Source: Plasmopara viticola (lineage: Eukaryota; Oomycota; Peronosporomycetes; Peronosporales; Peronosporaceae). From it: a stretch of 64,000 nt of DNA. A program made the translations under genes and the position numbers. This document shows positions 12,469 through 21,921 of the stretch, piece by piece. The stretch is from NCBI GenBank assembly GCA_001695595.3, contig MBPM02000018.1, forward strand, positions 434,001-498,000. The letters are read 5' to 3'. The notes under the pieces are model-generated. The model did not search any database and was not told where the DNA came from. It saw nothing but the letters and a program-made list of their open reading frames with translations. Within the stretch, counting starts at the first letter, position 1; every line of letters begins with the position of its first letter.

Positions 12469-13319
12469 AAATAAACACACAACTTTTAGAAATGATTGTC
12501 AATGTCCTCATTGGTTTCAATCAGCATTGTCTTACTTGAGGACAATTGTAAATTTCATTATTACCTAACGCCATATCAATGACACGGACCTATAAATGGT
12601 AGTAGTGGGTTTGACTTAGTGTTGAGAACAAAATCGTGAACGGGTTCAATCTAAACGGGAGTAAAGTTGTGTCTTACGATTTGAAATAATCTTCCTCTGA
12701 AGACCAATCCTTAAAACGGTGGTGGTGAAAAGTGCGCAAATCAGCTTGCCTAAAGGTGCTCCATTAACAGTCTGTTCTTTGACCAATATTGCTCAAGCAT
12801 CCTTCATACACCAGAGCAAAAGCCTTGTATGAAGGGGATTAGGACTATGTTAAAAAGGTCGTTCATTTGTTATACAAACATGAGTAACATATCTTAAGTA
12901 GCTAGAATTTCATGCAGTGGACACACATGATAATTTTTTGGTATGTACTTGATTCCATATATCATGCGCGCTCTTCAAAACGAGAGATTGTAGTAGAAAT
13001 TAGCTGAGTTGTTTTTCACTAGACCGATGGAATAGCTTTTTTCCATTGCCGTAAGGTCGAAAGCTGCTAGAAAGAAAACAATCGATGCGAAGTGCTACAA
13101 GGTTAGAGCGCCTTGGACTGAAGTAAATCCATCTGTTTCGGCTGTCCTATTCACTAGAAATGCTCAGCGGCTTTGCGTCTAACCGTTGCCGGTCGCACTA
13201 AGAATTTATTTTCCTACACCAATGGGCATCTTGACATCTGCGAAGACTCGTCTTGTGCCGCGCTTAAAAAAAGCGTTGCCTGGTTCTCGTGCTACTATGC
13301 CGAAAAGTACTGCTTCAAT
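12469..13319. other. Intergenic, nothing recognised
   Basis: AT-rich sequence downstream of the HVA22-like gene. No open frame or repeat family was identified, except that the last ~100 bases may be the upstream edge of the Copia fragment that follows. Confidence 0.5.
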
Positions 13320-14295
13320 ATACAACCTAGATAAGTTGCGTTCTTCTATTCGTCTTTCAAAAGAGTGGTACTACTCCTCCACTCAAATGCGCTTTCGTGT
13401 ATCCAAGCCCGATAGCTGCTAATGGATAAGCCGAAATACTTACGCAAAGACACTATCATCGATGCCGGCAAGAAACGTATTAGTCCTTACGACTTGAAAA
13501 CTTGCCTTGGCAGGCCCAATCAGGCCTCCAAATTCCTTCTAGAGCGGTACATTACATTAAAGTCGTGGTGAACATGGCAGTGATTAATTCATGTATTTCA
13601 GGCTTGAAGTTGGAAGGTACGACGAATGACAGCGAAATCGCAGAAATGCAAAAGATATTATACAGATCGCTCCTGGATGTTTGCTGTACATCACGACCCT
13701 GATATCGCTTATATGATCACACGGCTTCGCATTTTTTGGAGGACTTGATCTAGTAGCCTTAAAAGACCGTAACTTGTATCCTTAACTATCTTGAAGTGAC
13801 AAGGGAGTATAAGATCACTTACAATGGCAGCGCCAACGGGGTCCAAGCCACAACATACAAGAATGCTGATAAAGTGCAGAAATACTGCGGACTGACGCTC
13901 GGTGTCGGGGGTGATGGTGGTATTTAAAGGCGGACTGGTGATCTTCAAGTCGAAACATCAGTAAATGATGGCGCTAAGTTTGGCAGAAGCAGATTTACAC
14001 TGAACTTAAGTTGTGTACTTGTGAAACTGTATAGGTTCGTGCGAATATCAAAAATATTGCTCAAGAGCAAGAGAAAGCTACGATAGTTATAAAAGTTAAC
14101 CAAGGTGTAATTGGACTTGCAAAAAGTCACCGATTTAAATTTAAGAAATATGTAAGCCGACATTTGTCACCACTTCATCGAAACAATGTAGTCCAGGACA
14201 TTATCGTGGTCAAGTACAGGATGGTAAAACAACTCACGATTATGCTAACGAAGGCCCTTGACACGCTTCGACTCAAGTACCTCTTGCGAGCTTAG
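13320..14295 (+). pseudogene. Decayed Copia (Ty1-type) reverse transcriptase/RNase H fragment
   Basis: Pieces of a Copia pol are read in order across several frames. They are an L-K-x-S-P-x-EWYYS-like piece (13320-13420), NSCISGLKLE followed by YRSLL (13590-13680), SRP with DIAYMIT-like remains (13690-13740), SVSGVMVVFKGG and FKSKHQ (13900-13965), a Q-G-V-I-G-L-A-K-like piece (14090-14120), and MLTKALDTLRLKYLL (14240-14285). The same landmarks occur in the same order in the younger Copia element at 21763-26225, so the two belong to related lineages. Many stops and frameshifts show that it is dead. No LTR was located. Confidence 0.8.
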
Positions 14296-16440
14296 AGTCT
14301 CAGACTCAAGTGCGACAATCACTCGCGGTGAAAGAAAGTATTAATTATACACTGTCAAATGCATATTAAATGGGCGGATGGAGGCACATTGATGGGCGGT
14401 TGACGACATAAGACTATAGACATGTTATCGCGGCAACCATTAAGAACATGAATTTATGATCTGAAGTCACTGAAATTACATCGTTAGATGACATCATAGA
14501 GTAGCTTCTTGGAGGTCATAAAAAGGATAGGATTATAGTGGGACAACGATCAAAGTCAAATAAAGCGGCTCTGGCTTCTACACAACAACAACGAGTTGCT
14601 GATATCGAATGGGCTTATGATTCTGTCTTCAAGGAAAAACATCAAGCCTGACAAATCAAATCTTCGTCAGTACCTTTGAAGTAACAAGTCTTCCATCGAT
14701 GTTTATATCGAGGCATAAAATCCAATCTGACGCATAATTCGGCGATCGATAAGGTTGACCGACGATTAGTACATTTTAAATTTGGTTAAAAGCAGAGGAC
14801 TAGAACATCTATGGTCGGAACACTTGACATTCAAGAGTCTGTTTAACAAATTTGGACAACCGACAATAATTATCGAGAGGAGCGATATGGTACTTTAGAA
14901 GCGGACTACAGGGAGACAGAGTTGCAATCCCTGACAGTGATGCTAAGCGAATCCTATTTGATTATTACACACAGCTGGCTAGCGAACATATCGCTATCCC
15001 GTTTCGGTTGAATTCGGTTGCTAATTCGAGAGCGGTATCAGACCGCACGCAGATTACTAATTCAAGCAGCCAACAGCCTCTCGGTATTTTATATCATCAC
15101 GATCAAATTCCACAACAGTGAACATAAACTAGTGTATGGTGTTGCTTAAATGGGATCTAAAGAGGAATGTCAATGGATGACTTCATTCACATCGCAGCAG
15201 AATCTCTTCTGGTCTTGGATGTCTTCGACGCTTGCCTTTTCGATATTAAGTGGAACCTCCATCACATAATCAAGAAGAGGCGTAAGGTACAGAAGATAAT
15301 ATATTAAATAAAGACCGTCGAAAAAAGCTTGAGCGAAATTTAGATGTGCTTAACAATGCCATCATAGGGACTGCACAAGATATCACGCGACAAAAAGCAG
15401 GAAATTGCCATGAAAAAGGCCTACAGAAATTTCATGATGATGCTGAAGCTCCTTTTCGAACATATGGCGAGGATCAGAGACTACATAAAACGGTTAAGCT
15501 GGCTGTCAAAGGATTGAGCCCGAAAGCAGCGTGGTTCACTTTGAAGGCAACCCATTTGGATTTTGTTGCTACTAATTATATTCATCAGTCTAAAGCATAA
15601 CGATATTTGGATGCTTAATCTAGATCACAGGGATTTGGTGTGAGAGGTGCTGGTGTCGCTTCATTGAATAGAGTAGAAGAGGATGAGAGTCAGGCTTCCC
15701 TACTCCATCGGCGTACGTATATCGACAACACGCTAGCAAATACGTTCGTTTGCCAGACCTTAATGCAACGACATTGGTGTTGGCACAGCCCAATCGACGT
15801 AATTACTGTCCTAAGTGTTAAAAATGACAGTCTTCAAGCTTCGATCAAGACCTCCATCTATAAGCAGTATAAAGACCAAAACAATTTGATAAGTTCACCA
15901 TTGATGACAAAACAAATGTTTGAAGAAAGCCTTGCTGTCACACAATTTTATATTATTTCAATGATAGACTTGAAGATCCACTTTGAGCGTTTGGAGCCGA
16001 GTATGATAGACTCAAAGGAGTACTTGAATAGGCAGCGATGTATTGAATATCTTTAGGCAGTTGAGGTATCTTGCAGTTGATATGTATAGCGATCATCTCA
16101 TATTAGAAAACGAGTTCCGCGATATTATCACTCAGAAACTATAATCAGGAACACGATGTTCGTTTTAAGCACACCATTGCAAGATCGAAGGAATAAAGGT
16201 ACAGCGCTGATCTCAATGTCGTTGATCTCAAGCCATTATGAAGAATCTCGTAATCAGCGAGCGAACTCAGAAAACCCAGGCAGCATTTTGGGCATCCGAC
16301 CTTGATAGAGCTATTCAGAAAATAAATGCATCGACTCAGATCGGTGGTGGTCGAATGTGGATTTGCCAGCCCGAAAAGCAGTCAAAACATCTGCTATTCG
16401 GGGTATCCTTTTCCTAATAGTTTTGTTAGCTGATCCCCAA
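14296..16440. other. Unassigned block of short open frames
   Basis: Coding-like stretches on the plus strand are 14872-15121 (about 82 codons without an ATG, ending HHDQIPQQ), 15173-15307 (ATG, 44 residues, beginning MDDFIHIAAESLL), 15346-15600 and 15640-16056. They follow one another in changing frames, as expected of one or two decayed genes. No family was recognised. They could belong to the virus-like element further right, to the Copia-related debris on the left, or to another transposon. Confidence 0.4.
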
Positions 16441-16951
16441 TAAGCTGCATTTTTTTCATCGCTTACAATGATCTTAAGTATGGCAGACTCACCTTGGGGT
16501 GTGTGCGTTGGGAGAGAGACACTGTCGCCTGAAACTATGATTAGGTCGGCTCTCAAAAGGTCAATCCTCAGGTTCGACTCCTCATTAAGCAGATCAGTTT
16601 GTATCCTACACTCGGATAGTGATCCATTGTCATATATCAGGTCCTCAGAAATGCCTCTGAGAATCAGGTAATCGTATATTCATACTTTTAAGGTGCAGAG
16701 ATCGGCTACTTCGGCCAATAGATGTTGGATCATCTTCACATTACACATTGCTACTGATAAGCTGCATTTTTTTCATCGTTTACAGTGATCTTAAGTATGG
16801 CAGGCTCACCGCGGGGTGTGTGCGTTGGGAGAGAGACACTGTCGCCTGAACCTATGATTAGGTCGGCTCTCAAGTTGATCCTCAGAGTTCGACTCCTCAT
16901 TAAGCAGATCATTTGTATCCTACACTCGGATAGTGACCCGTTGTCATACAT
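16441..16951 (-). pseudogene. Duplicated coding fragment inside the tandem repeat
   Basis: On the minus strand, unit 2 (16951-16751) and unit 1 (16556-16441) each read R-A-D-L-I-I-x-S-GDSVSLPTHTP followed by a D-E-K-N-A-A-Y motif. Unit 2 also carries YDNGSLSECRIQ upstream; the matching part of unit 1 sits in a shifted frame. The frame is kept through both copies, but neither forms a complete gene. Family unknown. Confidence 0.45.
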
Positions 16952-17068
16952 CAGGCTCTTAGAAATGCTTTCGAGAATCAGCTAATCGTATATTCATTCT
17001 TTTAAGGTGCTGAGATCGGCTACTTCGGCCAATAGATGTTGAATAATCTTCACATTACACATTGCTAT
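16441..17068. repeat. Tandem duplication, two units of ~317 bp
   Basis: Unit 1 is 16441-16757 and unit 2 is 16758 to about 17068. Both begin taagctgcatttttttcatc and end near cacattacacattgct. The copies differ at scattered bases. On the minus strand each unit encodes a closely similar peptide containing GDSVSLPTHTP, so a piece of coding sequence was duplicated. Confidence 0.9.
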
Positions 17069-17479
17069 TCGGCTATAATATTTGCGGGCTCAAGCGTTAA
17101 GTCCTCTCCTTCCCCAATATTATCACAATAAGAAGCACTGGTCAGATCAGTCGGATGGGCGCTGGCGAATGGTAGAGCAGTCAAACCGACTTTTTGTCCT
17201 TATCGATTCTCTTAATCACTTCATTCGTGTAATTTGACATCAACGCTATTGTAAAGTCGTTTGATACGATCAAGAAGTGGGCAAGCTTTTCATCTTTAGA
17301 CTTTGGTCGAAAGTCATTGCCATGTTGTTACAGGCAATAAAGCCCCCAAAACTAGCAGTGGCACAATGAATGATCAGACAAAGTGCCGATTTGGTCACCC
17401 GGAGTCTGTTCGTAGTATGTAGACTGTACTTTCATCAGCCCCAAAAGCGGAACCGACAGCATTGCTAACGAAAAGATGA

Positions 17480-17896
17480 GTGCTTGAGGTTGTACTTCCC
17501 AGTTTGAAACGCCCCCTCGGCTTGCATTGTCTGCTCCAAACCAAGGTCGGTCGAGCTATTGCTGCCGATCCATGTTTATGTGCCGTTAGATCCGTTGTGG
17601 ATCTCGATTTGGAGCTTACAAAGAAAAATATTGCAATTAGGGATTCGACACATTCATGTGTACGACGAATCGTGAAACGCACTACTTTAGACTTTTATCT
17701 CGAGAAACCCAGTCAAAGTGTAGCTATTGAACCCGCGCTCTGTCGGAAGCCTAGACTGATTATCGAGCTCTTGCTGCCAAATGATATATACACAGCAAGG
17801 GCTTCAGTTGTAATTTTACCAGATGTGGTGAGAACGCCCGTGCATGGAATGTTACCACTTGATGAAATGCGCATTCGTTCGTTATTGCCGCTTTAG
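17480..17896 (+). pseudogene. Unidentified open frame, 138 codons
   Basis: The longest open stretch of this part of the spacer. It reads from VLEVVLPSLKRPLG to MRIRSLLPL. The frame is probably open further upstream (from about 17373, FGHPESVRSM) through two in-frame stops. A separate short coding-like peptide follows at 18083-18186 (DNDPKIPVVPD...). No family was recognised; by position they may be decayed genes of the virus-like element. Confidence 0.35.
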
Positions 17897-18234
17897 AGAT
17901 CACAATCATGTCCTCTGGTAGTCTTGAGAATTTGCACTTCGTTTAAAACATATACAATGCACAGGCACTAGTACTACAATTGCTGGAAGAACTCTGGCCG
18001 CTAGTAGTACGAGTCGATTCGATTTGATCGGTAGCCGATATCGTTTCGACGCTCAGAATAGTCCTGGCGGGGGATAACAATTGACTCTCTTAATCGACAA
18101 CGATCCAAAAATACCTGTCGTTCCTGACACCAAAGTGGTAGCATTTGTAGTAGATGCAGACACATACCTAGAACCAGTTAGGCCTTAATTAAATAAAGTA
18201 CTACTGTTCTTGTGGCAGTGCTGAATCTTGCGCC

Positions 18235-18676
18235 TCATTGAGATAAAGGTTTTGATCGATTTTTTTTTTCAAATCTCAATGTATGCATATCGAGCTCCGT
18301 ACTTTTAGAGTCAAAGTTCATTCCGTCGATATTTGTACAAGAGCGCGTAGTGTCGAGTACAAGATCTTGTTTGTAGTGGCCGTTCCGTGGATTATGCGAA
18401 TCAAGTAAGTCGGAGCACTCACTACAGCAAATCCTTTTATTACAAGATAAGCACAAGATTTTTTCCCGATCGTGCTAGTTTAGTTCCTAAAACGAGGAAA
18501 ATTCTTTGTGCATCTTCTCCGGGAGCAATCCCCGTGATGTATGTCAGACGATAGTCGTACTTGCTACGATACAGTGTTTGCACATAATTATTTGATAGAT
18601 AGCCACTGGCTTCTAGCGTTTGATCGAGGCTGAACTGTAGATCAGTGATGTGAATATTGGTTGAAGATATACTCAT
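18235..18676 (-). pseudogene. Small CxxC-containing gene with one frameshift
   Basis: Two overlapping minus-strand frames appear to be one gene broken by a frameshift near 18445. The first (18676-18440) starts at ATG with MSISSTNIHITDLQ and is 78 residues. The second continues to 18235 and contains CLSCNKRICCSEC, a possible metal-binding cluster. The gene is transcribed away from the ATPase remnant, with only about 50 bp between their starts. Function unknown. Confidence 0.45.
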
Positions 18677-18723
18677 GCTCTTTGCCTCAATCTAAATAGA
18701 TCAACTGATTAAATCACACAACG

Positions 18724-19390
18724 ATGGGCGCAATTTCAAATTTCGGGGCTTCGCTTCCGAAGAAAATCAAATCTGCTGCTATAGGCGATATCCCAGCTCT
18801 CGTCATAAAGAAGGGTTTTCGAATGGTTGTCCTTGGTCCCTTATTAAGCGGGAAGTCTTCACGTGCATTCTCAAGCCTTCTCCTCACGTATTTGCTTATC
18901 TCACGAGTATTGCTCGTAGTTCACACCAGTAGTTATACGAATATCTACGAGATGAGCATGAAGATTTCATCGTATTTGCTCAAGATCCAACTTTATCTTA
19001 TAAAGTTGACCTGTCGACATACTTCAATGAGCTTCAGCTGAGCTCGTTATATTCGACGGCCGTGGCAATTATAAGCTACTTTAGAAGGATATCGTCTCGC
19101 ATTACTTTTCTCGAGGTCGACACTTCACGTTGAGCAGAATTTTCTTTTTTCACAGGATTTTGCCACGGATAAGATGATCAGATTGCTTTATGCATACGTA
19201 GCATTTCTGAAAGCTGCGTGATCGATCGATGTTTGTCAAAGGTTCCAAAATCAATGGAATCGATATCAAAAGAATCGTGATCACTTACAATACGGCAACC
19301 GGCTGTGAAAACGGCCACATCTTGCTATCAGATAGCGTGAAGAGTCAGCTCAGATACATTTTTGACAAAATACTTTATCGAATGATCTAT
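18724..19390 (+). pseudogene. A32/FtsK-like DNA-packaging ATPase remnant
   Basis: The first part is open from ATG 18724 for 105 codons and contains FRMVVLGPLLSGKSS, close to the Walker A region of A32-type packaging ATPases although the P-loop is not canonical. In a second frame, LVIFDG follows a hydrophobic run at 19043-19060 as a Walker B remnant (the usual second acidic residue is G). SRGRHFTLS follows at 19104-19130, which fits the conserved arginine-rich motif after Walker B in this family. A third stretch, 19229-19390, reads like the C-terminal part. Order and spacing suit the family; stops and frameshifts show it is not functional. These ATPases drive DNA into capsids. Confidence 0.6.
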
Positions 19391-19502
19391 GAGTCTCATT
19401 TATTGATTGCCTCTTTGAGTTTGTTTGTGTTTGTATGGTGCCCCGTGTTGCCACGCAATTGCTGCGAATCACATTCACATTCGAGCAGTTCCACTGCTCG
19501 AC

Positions 19503-19733
19503 TCAGTTGTGTAGCTTTGTTTGATCAATAAGATTTCTCAAAGTCTTACTTTGTTTCTCTGTTTGTACAGGGCAATTTGGTATGTATAGATGTTGGGGTT
19601 CGATCAATCGCCAGCTATTCGAATTTTCGAAGTTGGCTTGCATCGGACATTTGGTACAATAAAGATTAAATTCGGGATTTTTTTTCGATTTTTCTAGTTC
19701 AATTATCTCTTTGTTTGCAACAGCATTCACCAT
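19503..19733 (-). CDS. Small minus-strand open frame with CxxC
   Basis: A 76-codon open frame containing LYCTKCPMQ and a later P-N-C-P. It lies between the ATPase and capsid remnants on the opposite strand. The start codon of the open stretch is not a clear ATG, so it may be partial. It could be a small zinc-binding protein of the virus-like element or chance. Confidence 0.25.
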   Translation of the reverse strand: MVNAVANKEIIELEKSKKNPEFNLYCTKCPMQANFENSNSWRLIEPQHLYIPNCPVQTEKQSKTLRNLIDQTKLHN

Positions 19734-20055
19734 ATCCCACAGTAGTCTCCTGGATTAGCTTGATTTTGTTTGGGAGTGGATTTCCCGATTCTTTATCGGG
19801 TAGGAGTGGCTTTGCCCATAGATTTGGAGTACTCCTCGCTATTGACACTTATCCAGTGTCCAGAGCCTCAGTGAAGGGTCCTCAATAGTCAGGCCTTCCT
19901 CTCCGAAAGCGGCCTCATATAGAGTATTCCGTCAAGTTGTACCTCAATTCGATCTGCAAGCTCGAGTAGATCGTGGTCGCTAGTGTTTGGCTTAATAAGA
20001 TCGGTCACAGTATTTAAAGTCAAGAAAGTGTATCGGAATCCATATAGATTCAGTC

Positions 20056-20820
20056 ATGAGCGAAACTTAACTATTCGATCAGTACCTCTACCAAGGTTTG
20101 CTTCAAAGTGACCCGAAGACTAAGGATCCCTCGGGCAAATGTGTTGCCTTTGCCATCGACCTCAACTAAGACTCATACCAGAATGGTGTTATCACTATTG
20201 ATGCTACAGCTCAGTTTGATGGCAGTGAAAGATTTGATAGCCTGCGCGATACATACACCACGACTCCATACAGGGCTTCGATGAAGAATGCCGATATTGT
20301 ACAGACGGCCGCTGCTATCCGTTTGTGCACTACAATCAAGTGTGGCGACTGGAATGTCATCGACAGCATGTCTTTGGAGATTAACGGAAAGCCGATTATA
20401 TCATAGGCTGCCTCCAAGCTGTCCTGGAAAAGCGTTCGAGCTCAGACAAGCTATAGCTCTCCGTTCGTTATAAAAAGCAAAGCTTAAAAATATACTACCC
20501 CGATGCTGCTCAAACCGTTGCATACAGTGCTGCCACATCATCAACTATCCAAGACATTTTATCATGCAACTCTGCATTCTCTTTCCCATTTACCATCTCT
20601 GCCCTCTCTGGCGGTGCTGCAACTGCTAATGAAGGTCTCGTCAGACGTCTATTGTCGAATCCTTCTTATCCTAAAACCGACTTTACTTCACCATGGTCTA
20701 GGTGCAGATGAGGCTTCAACAAACATTGCTAACCAAATTGCACGTGGTGCCTTCGTTACTGGGTTTTCACTGCTTATTCTTGGAAATTTATATGTACAAG
20801 CTCAAGGTACAACTAACTGA
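20056..20820 (+). pseudogene. Probable major capsid protein of the virus-like element
   Basis: From ATG 20056 the frame runs for about 140 codons with three in-frame stops (TAA, TAA, TAG). It includes FDGSERFDSLRDTY and GDWNVIDSMSLEINGKPI, the second resembling a jelly-roll strand region of Polinton-like capsid proteins. A frameshift near 20485 leads to another open stretch (LKIYYPDAAQTVAYSAATSS, then SFPFTISALSGG) that ends near 20710, and a third frame (20711-20820) reads ADEASTNIANQIARGAF. The family call rests on general similarity plus the neighbouring packaging ATPase and is moderately uncertain. Confidence 0.45.
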
Positions 20821-20882
20821 TCTCCACTTAATATTTAAAAGACTTGATCTTATAGATTACACATAAATCTGTTTTCGATTCC

Positions 20883-21127
20883 GTGTCAACCAGAAAATTT
20901 ATGTTGTTGCAGTTGTTAACGGTATGGGCATGTCTTTCACGAGCACTACTCTCGCATCTAGTACTACTCCTCAACCACGGATACCTATTATGGCCGGAAT
21001 CCTTCCTGTTTCTAACAGATTTATTGTTGCATGGGGAGCTGTTGCCAGACTTTTTAAATCTTCTATCGATGCCTTTCACCACTTCGTACAGATTGTGCAT
21101 CTTGAGAATCCTCAAGCAAATATTTGA
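20883..21127 (+). pseudogene. Downstream fragment, possible capsid C-terminus or second structural protein
   Basis: The plus strand reads VNGMGMSFTSTTLASSTTPQ, then PIMAGILPVSNRFIVAWG and up to NPQANI, ending in a stop at 21127. It lies about 60 bp after the capsid remnant and has the Ser/Thr-rich look of a structural protein. It may be the end of the same gene after another frameshift. No homologue was recognised. Confidence 0.3.
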
Positions 21128-21483
21128 AAGCCTGTTTCAAAAATTCGATACAATAATTGGTACGCGCAGCGGTCCAATCAGCGAATAAAAGTCGGCAAGC
21201 AATCGACTCAGTTTAACGCTGCTTTGATCTTTAATTATCGACATCTATTAAGAATTCCGGTCCATCCTTGTTCAAGTATCCATAAAATTTGACGTACGTA
21301 TCGAGTCTCAGTAAGCACTTGATATCAGCCATGACTACGATTGATTGACTACTGGGGTCGCTGAGATCATAGCGATTAATGGTGATCTCACTTCTAAGTT
21401 GGTTAATGGCCTTCTTGACTTCCAGGCATGGTCTCTAACTGGCTGCATTCTTGATGCCGATGTTAGCCGACTGACTGATCGCG

Positions 21484-21672
21484 ATGTCTCTACATTCATT
21501 TGAATTCAAAGAACACAAGCTGGATGCCAAGGCTGTATATGCGGGTCATAGCGGTACCGAATACGAAGTACCCTATGACCGTCTGACAGAAAACATTCAA
21601 TTACTACCGCATAAGAAAAGAAACAAATATCTGAAATCGATTCTGCTACTAACTTTTAACATGTATCTATAA
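21484..21672 (+). pseudogene. Unidentified 62-codon fragment
   Basis: Starts MSLHSFEFKEHKLDAKAVYA and has a lysine-rich middle (LLPHKKRNKYLK). It lies just before the Copia insertion. By position it may be the last gene fragment of the virus-like element. No family assigned. Confidence 0.3.
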
Positions 21673-21762
21673 CGACTTGGCTCCACTTGATATATTTCGG
21701 ATCAATTTGACTAATTTTTTTGAAGGACTTACCTCAAATTCTCCCCCACGTCATTATATATG

Positions 21763-21908
21763 TGTTGAGAAGAAAGTAAAAACCGAAGTGAATATATTTA
21801 TCCTGACCAATGAACGGCTACCATATGTAATTACTAATTGTGACGTACTTGTAATTACTGTGATGCCATCCACCTGTTCAACATGCATTCAGCGGTGTAA
21901 TGTTAACA
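21763..21908 (-). repeat. Copia 3' LTR (146 bp)
   Basis: Matches 26080-26225 with a single mismatch. TG...CA boundaries. Confidence 0.95.
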
Positions 21909-21920
21909 CTCCCACTCACC
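21909..21920 (-). promoter_or_regulatory. Polypurine tract of the Copia element
   Basis: On the coding strand ggtgagtgggag lies directly before the 3' LTR, the expected site of plus-strand priming. Confidence 0.6.
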
Positions 21921-21921
21921 G

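Larger units (their letters stand above)
17069..21762. mobile_element. Probable endogenous Maverick/Polinton-like virus remnant
   Basis: This block holds an A32/FtsK-type packaging ATPase remnant (18724-19390), a capsid-like protein (20056-20820) and several small frames on both strands, some with paired CxxC motifs. A packaging ATPase upstream of a capsid protein on the same strand is characteristic of Mavericks/Polintons and Polinton-like viruses. No family B DNA polymerase, retroviral-type integrase or terminal inverted repeat was recognised, so the left limit is arbitrary; the right side is cut by the Copia insertion. Every frame is broken. This is inference from motifs, and a search with capsid and ATPase profiles would be decisive. 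Confidence 0.5.

Noticed and set aside
16565..16590. tRNA-like GGTTCGACTCC (T-arm-like) sequence
   Set aside because: No matching acceptor stem, D-arm or anticodon arm is found around it, and the second tandem unit has lost the motif.
20056..20485. Alternative genetic code (TAA/TAG as glutamine) in the capsid-like gene
   Set aside because: Host genes in the window use TAA and TGA as normal stops, and the same gene also has frameshifts. Simple decay explains it.
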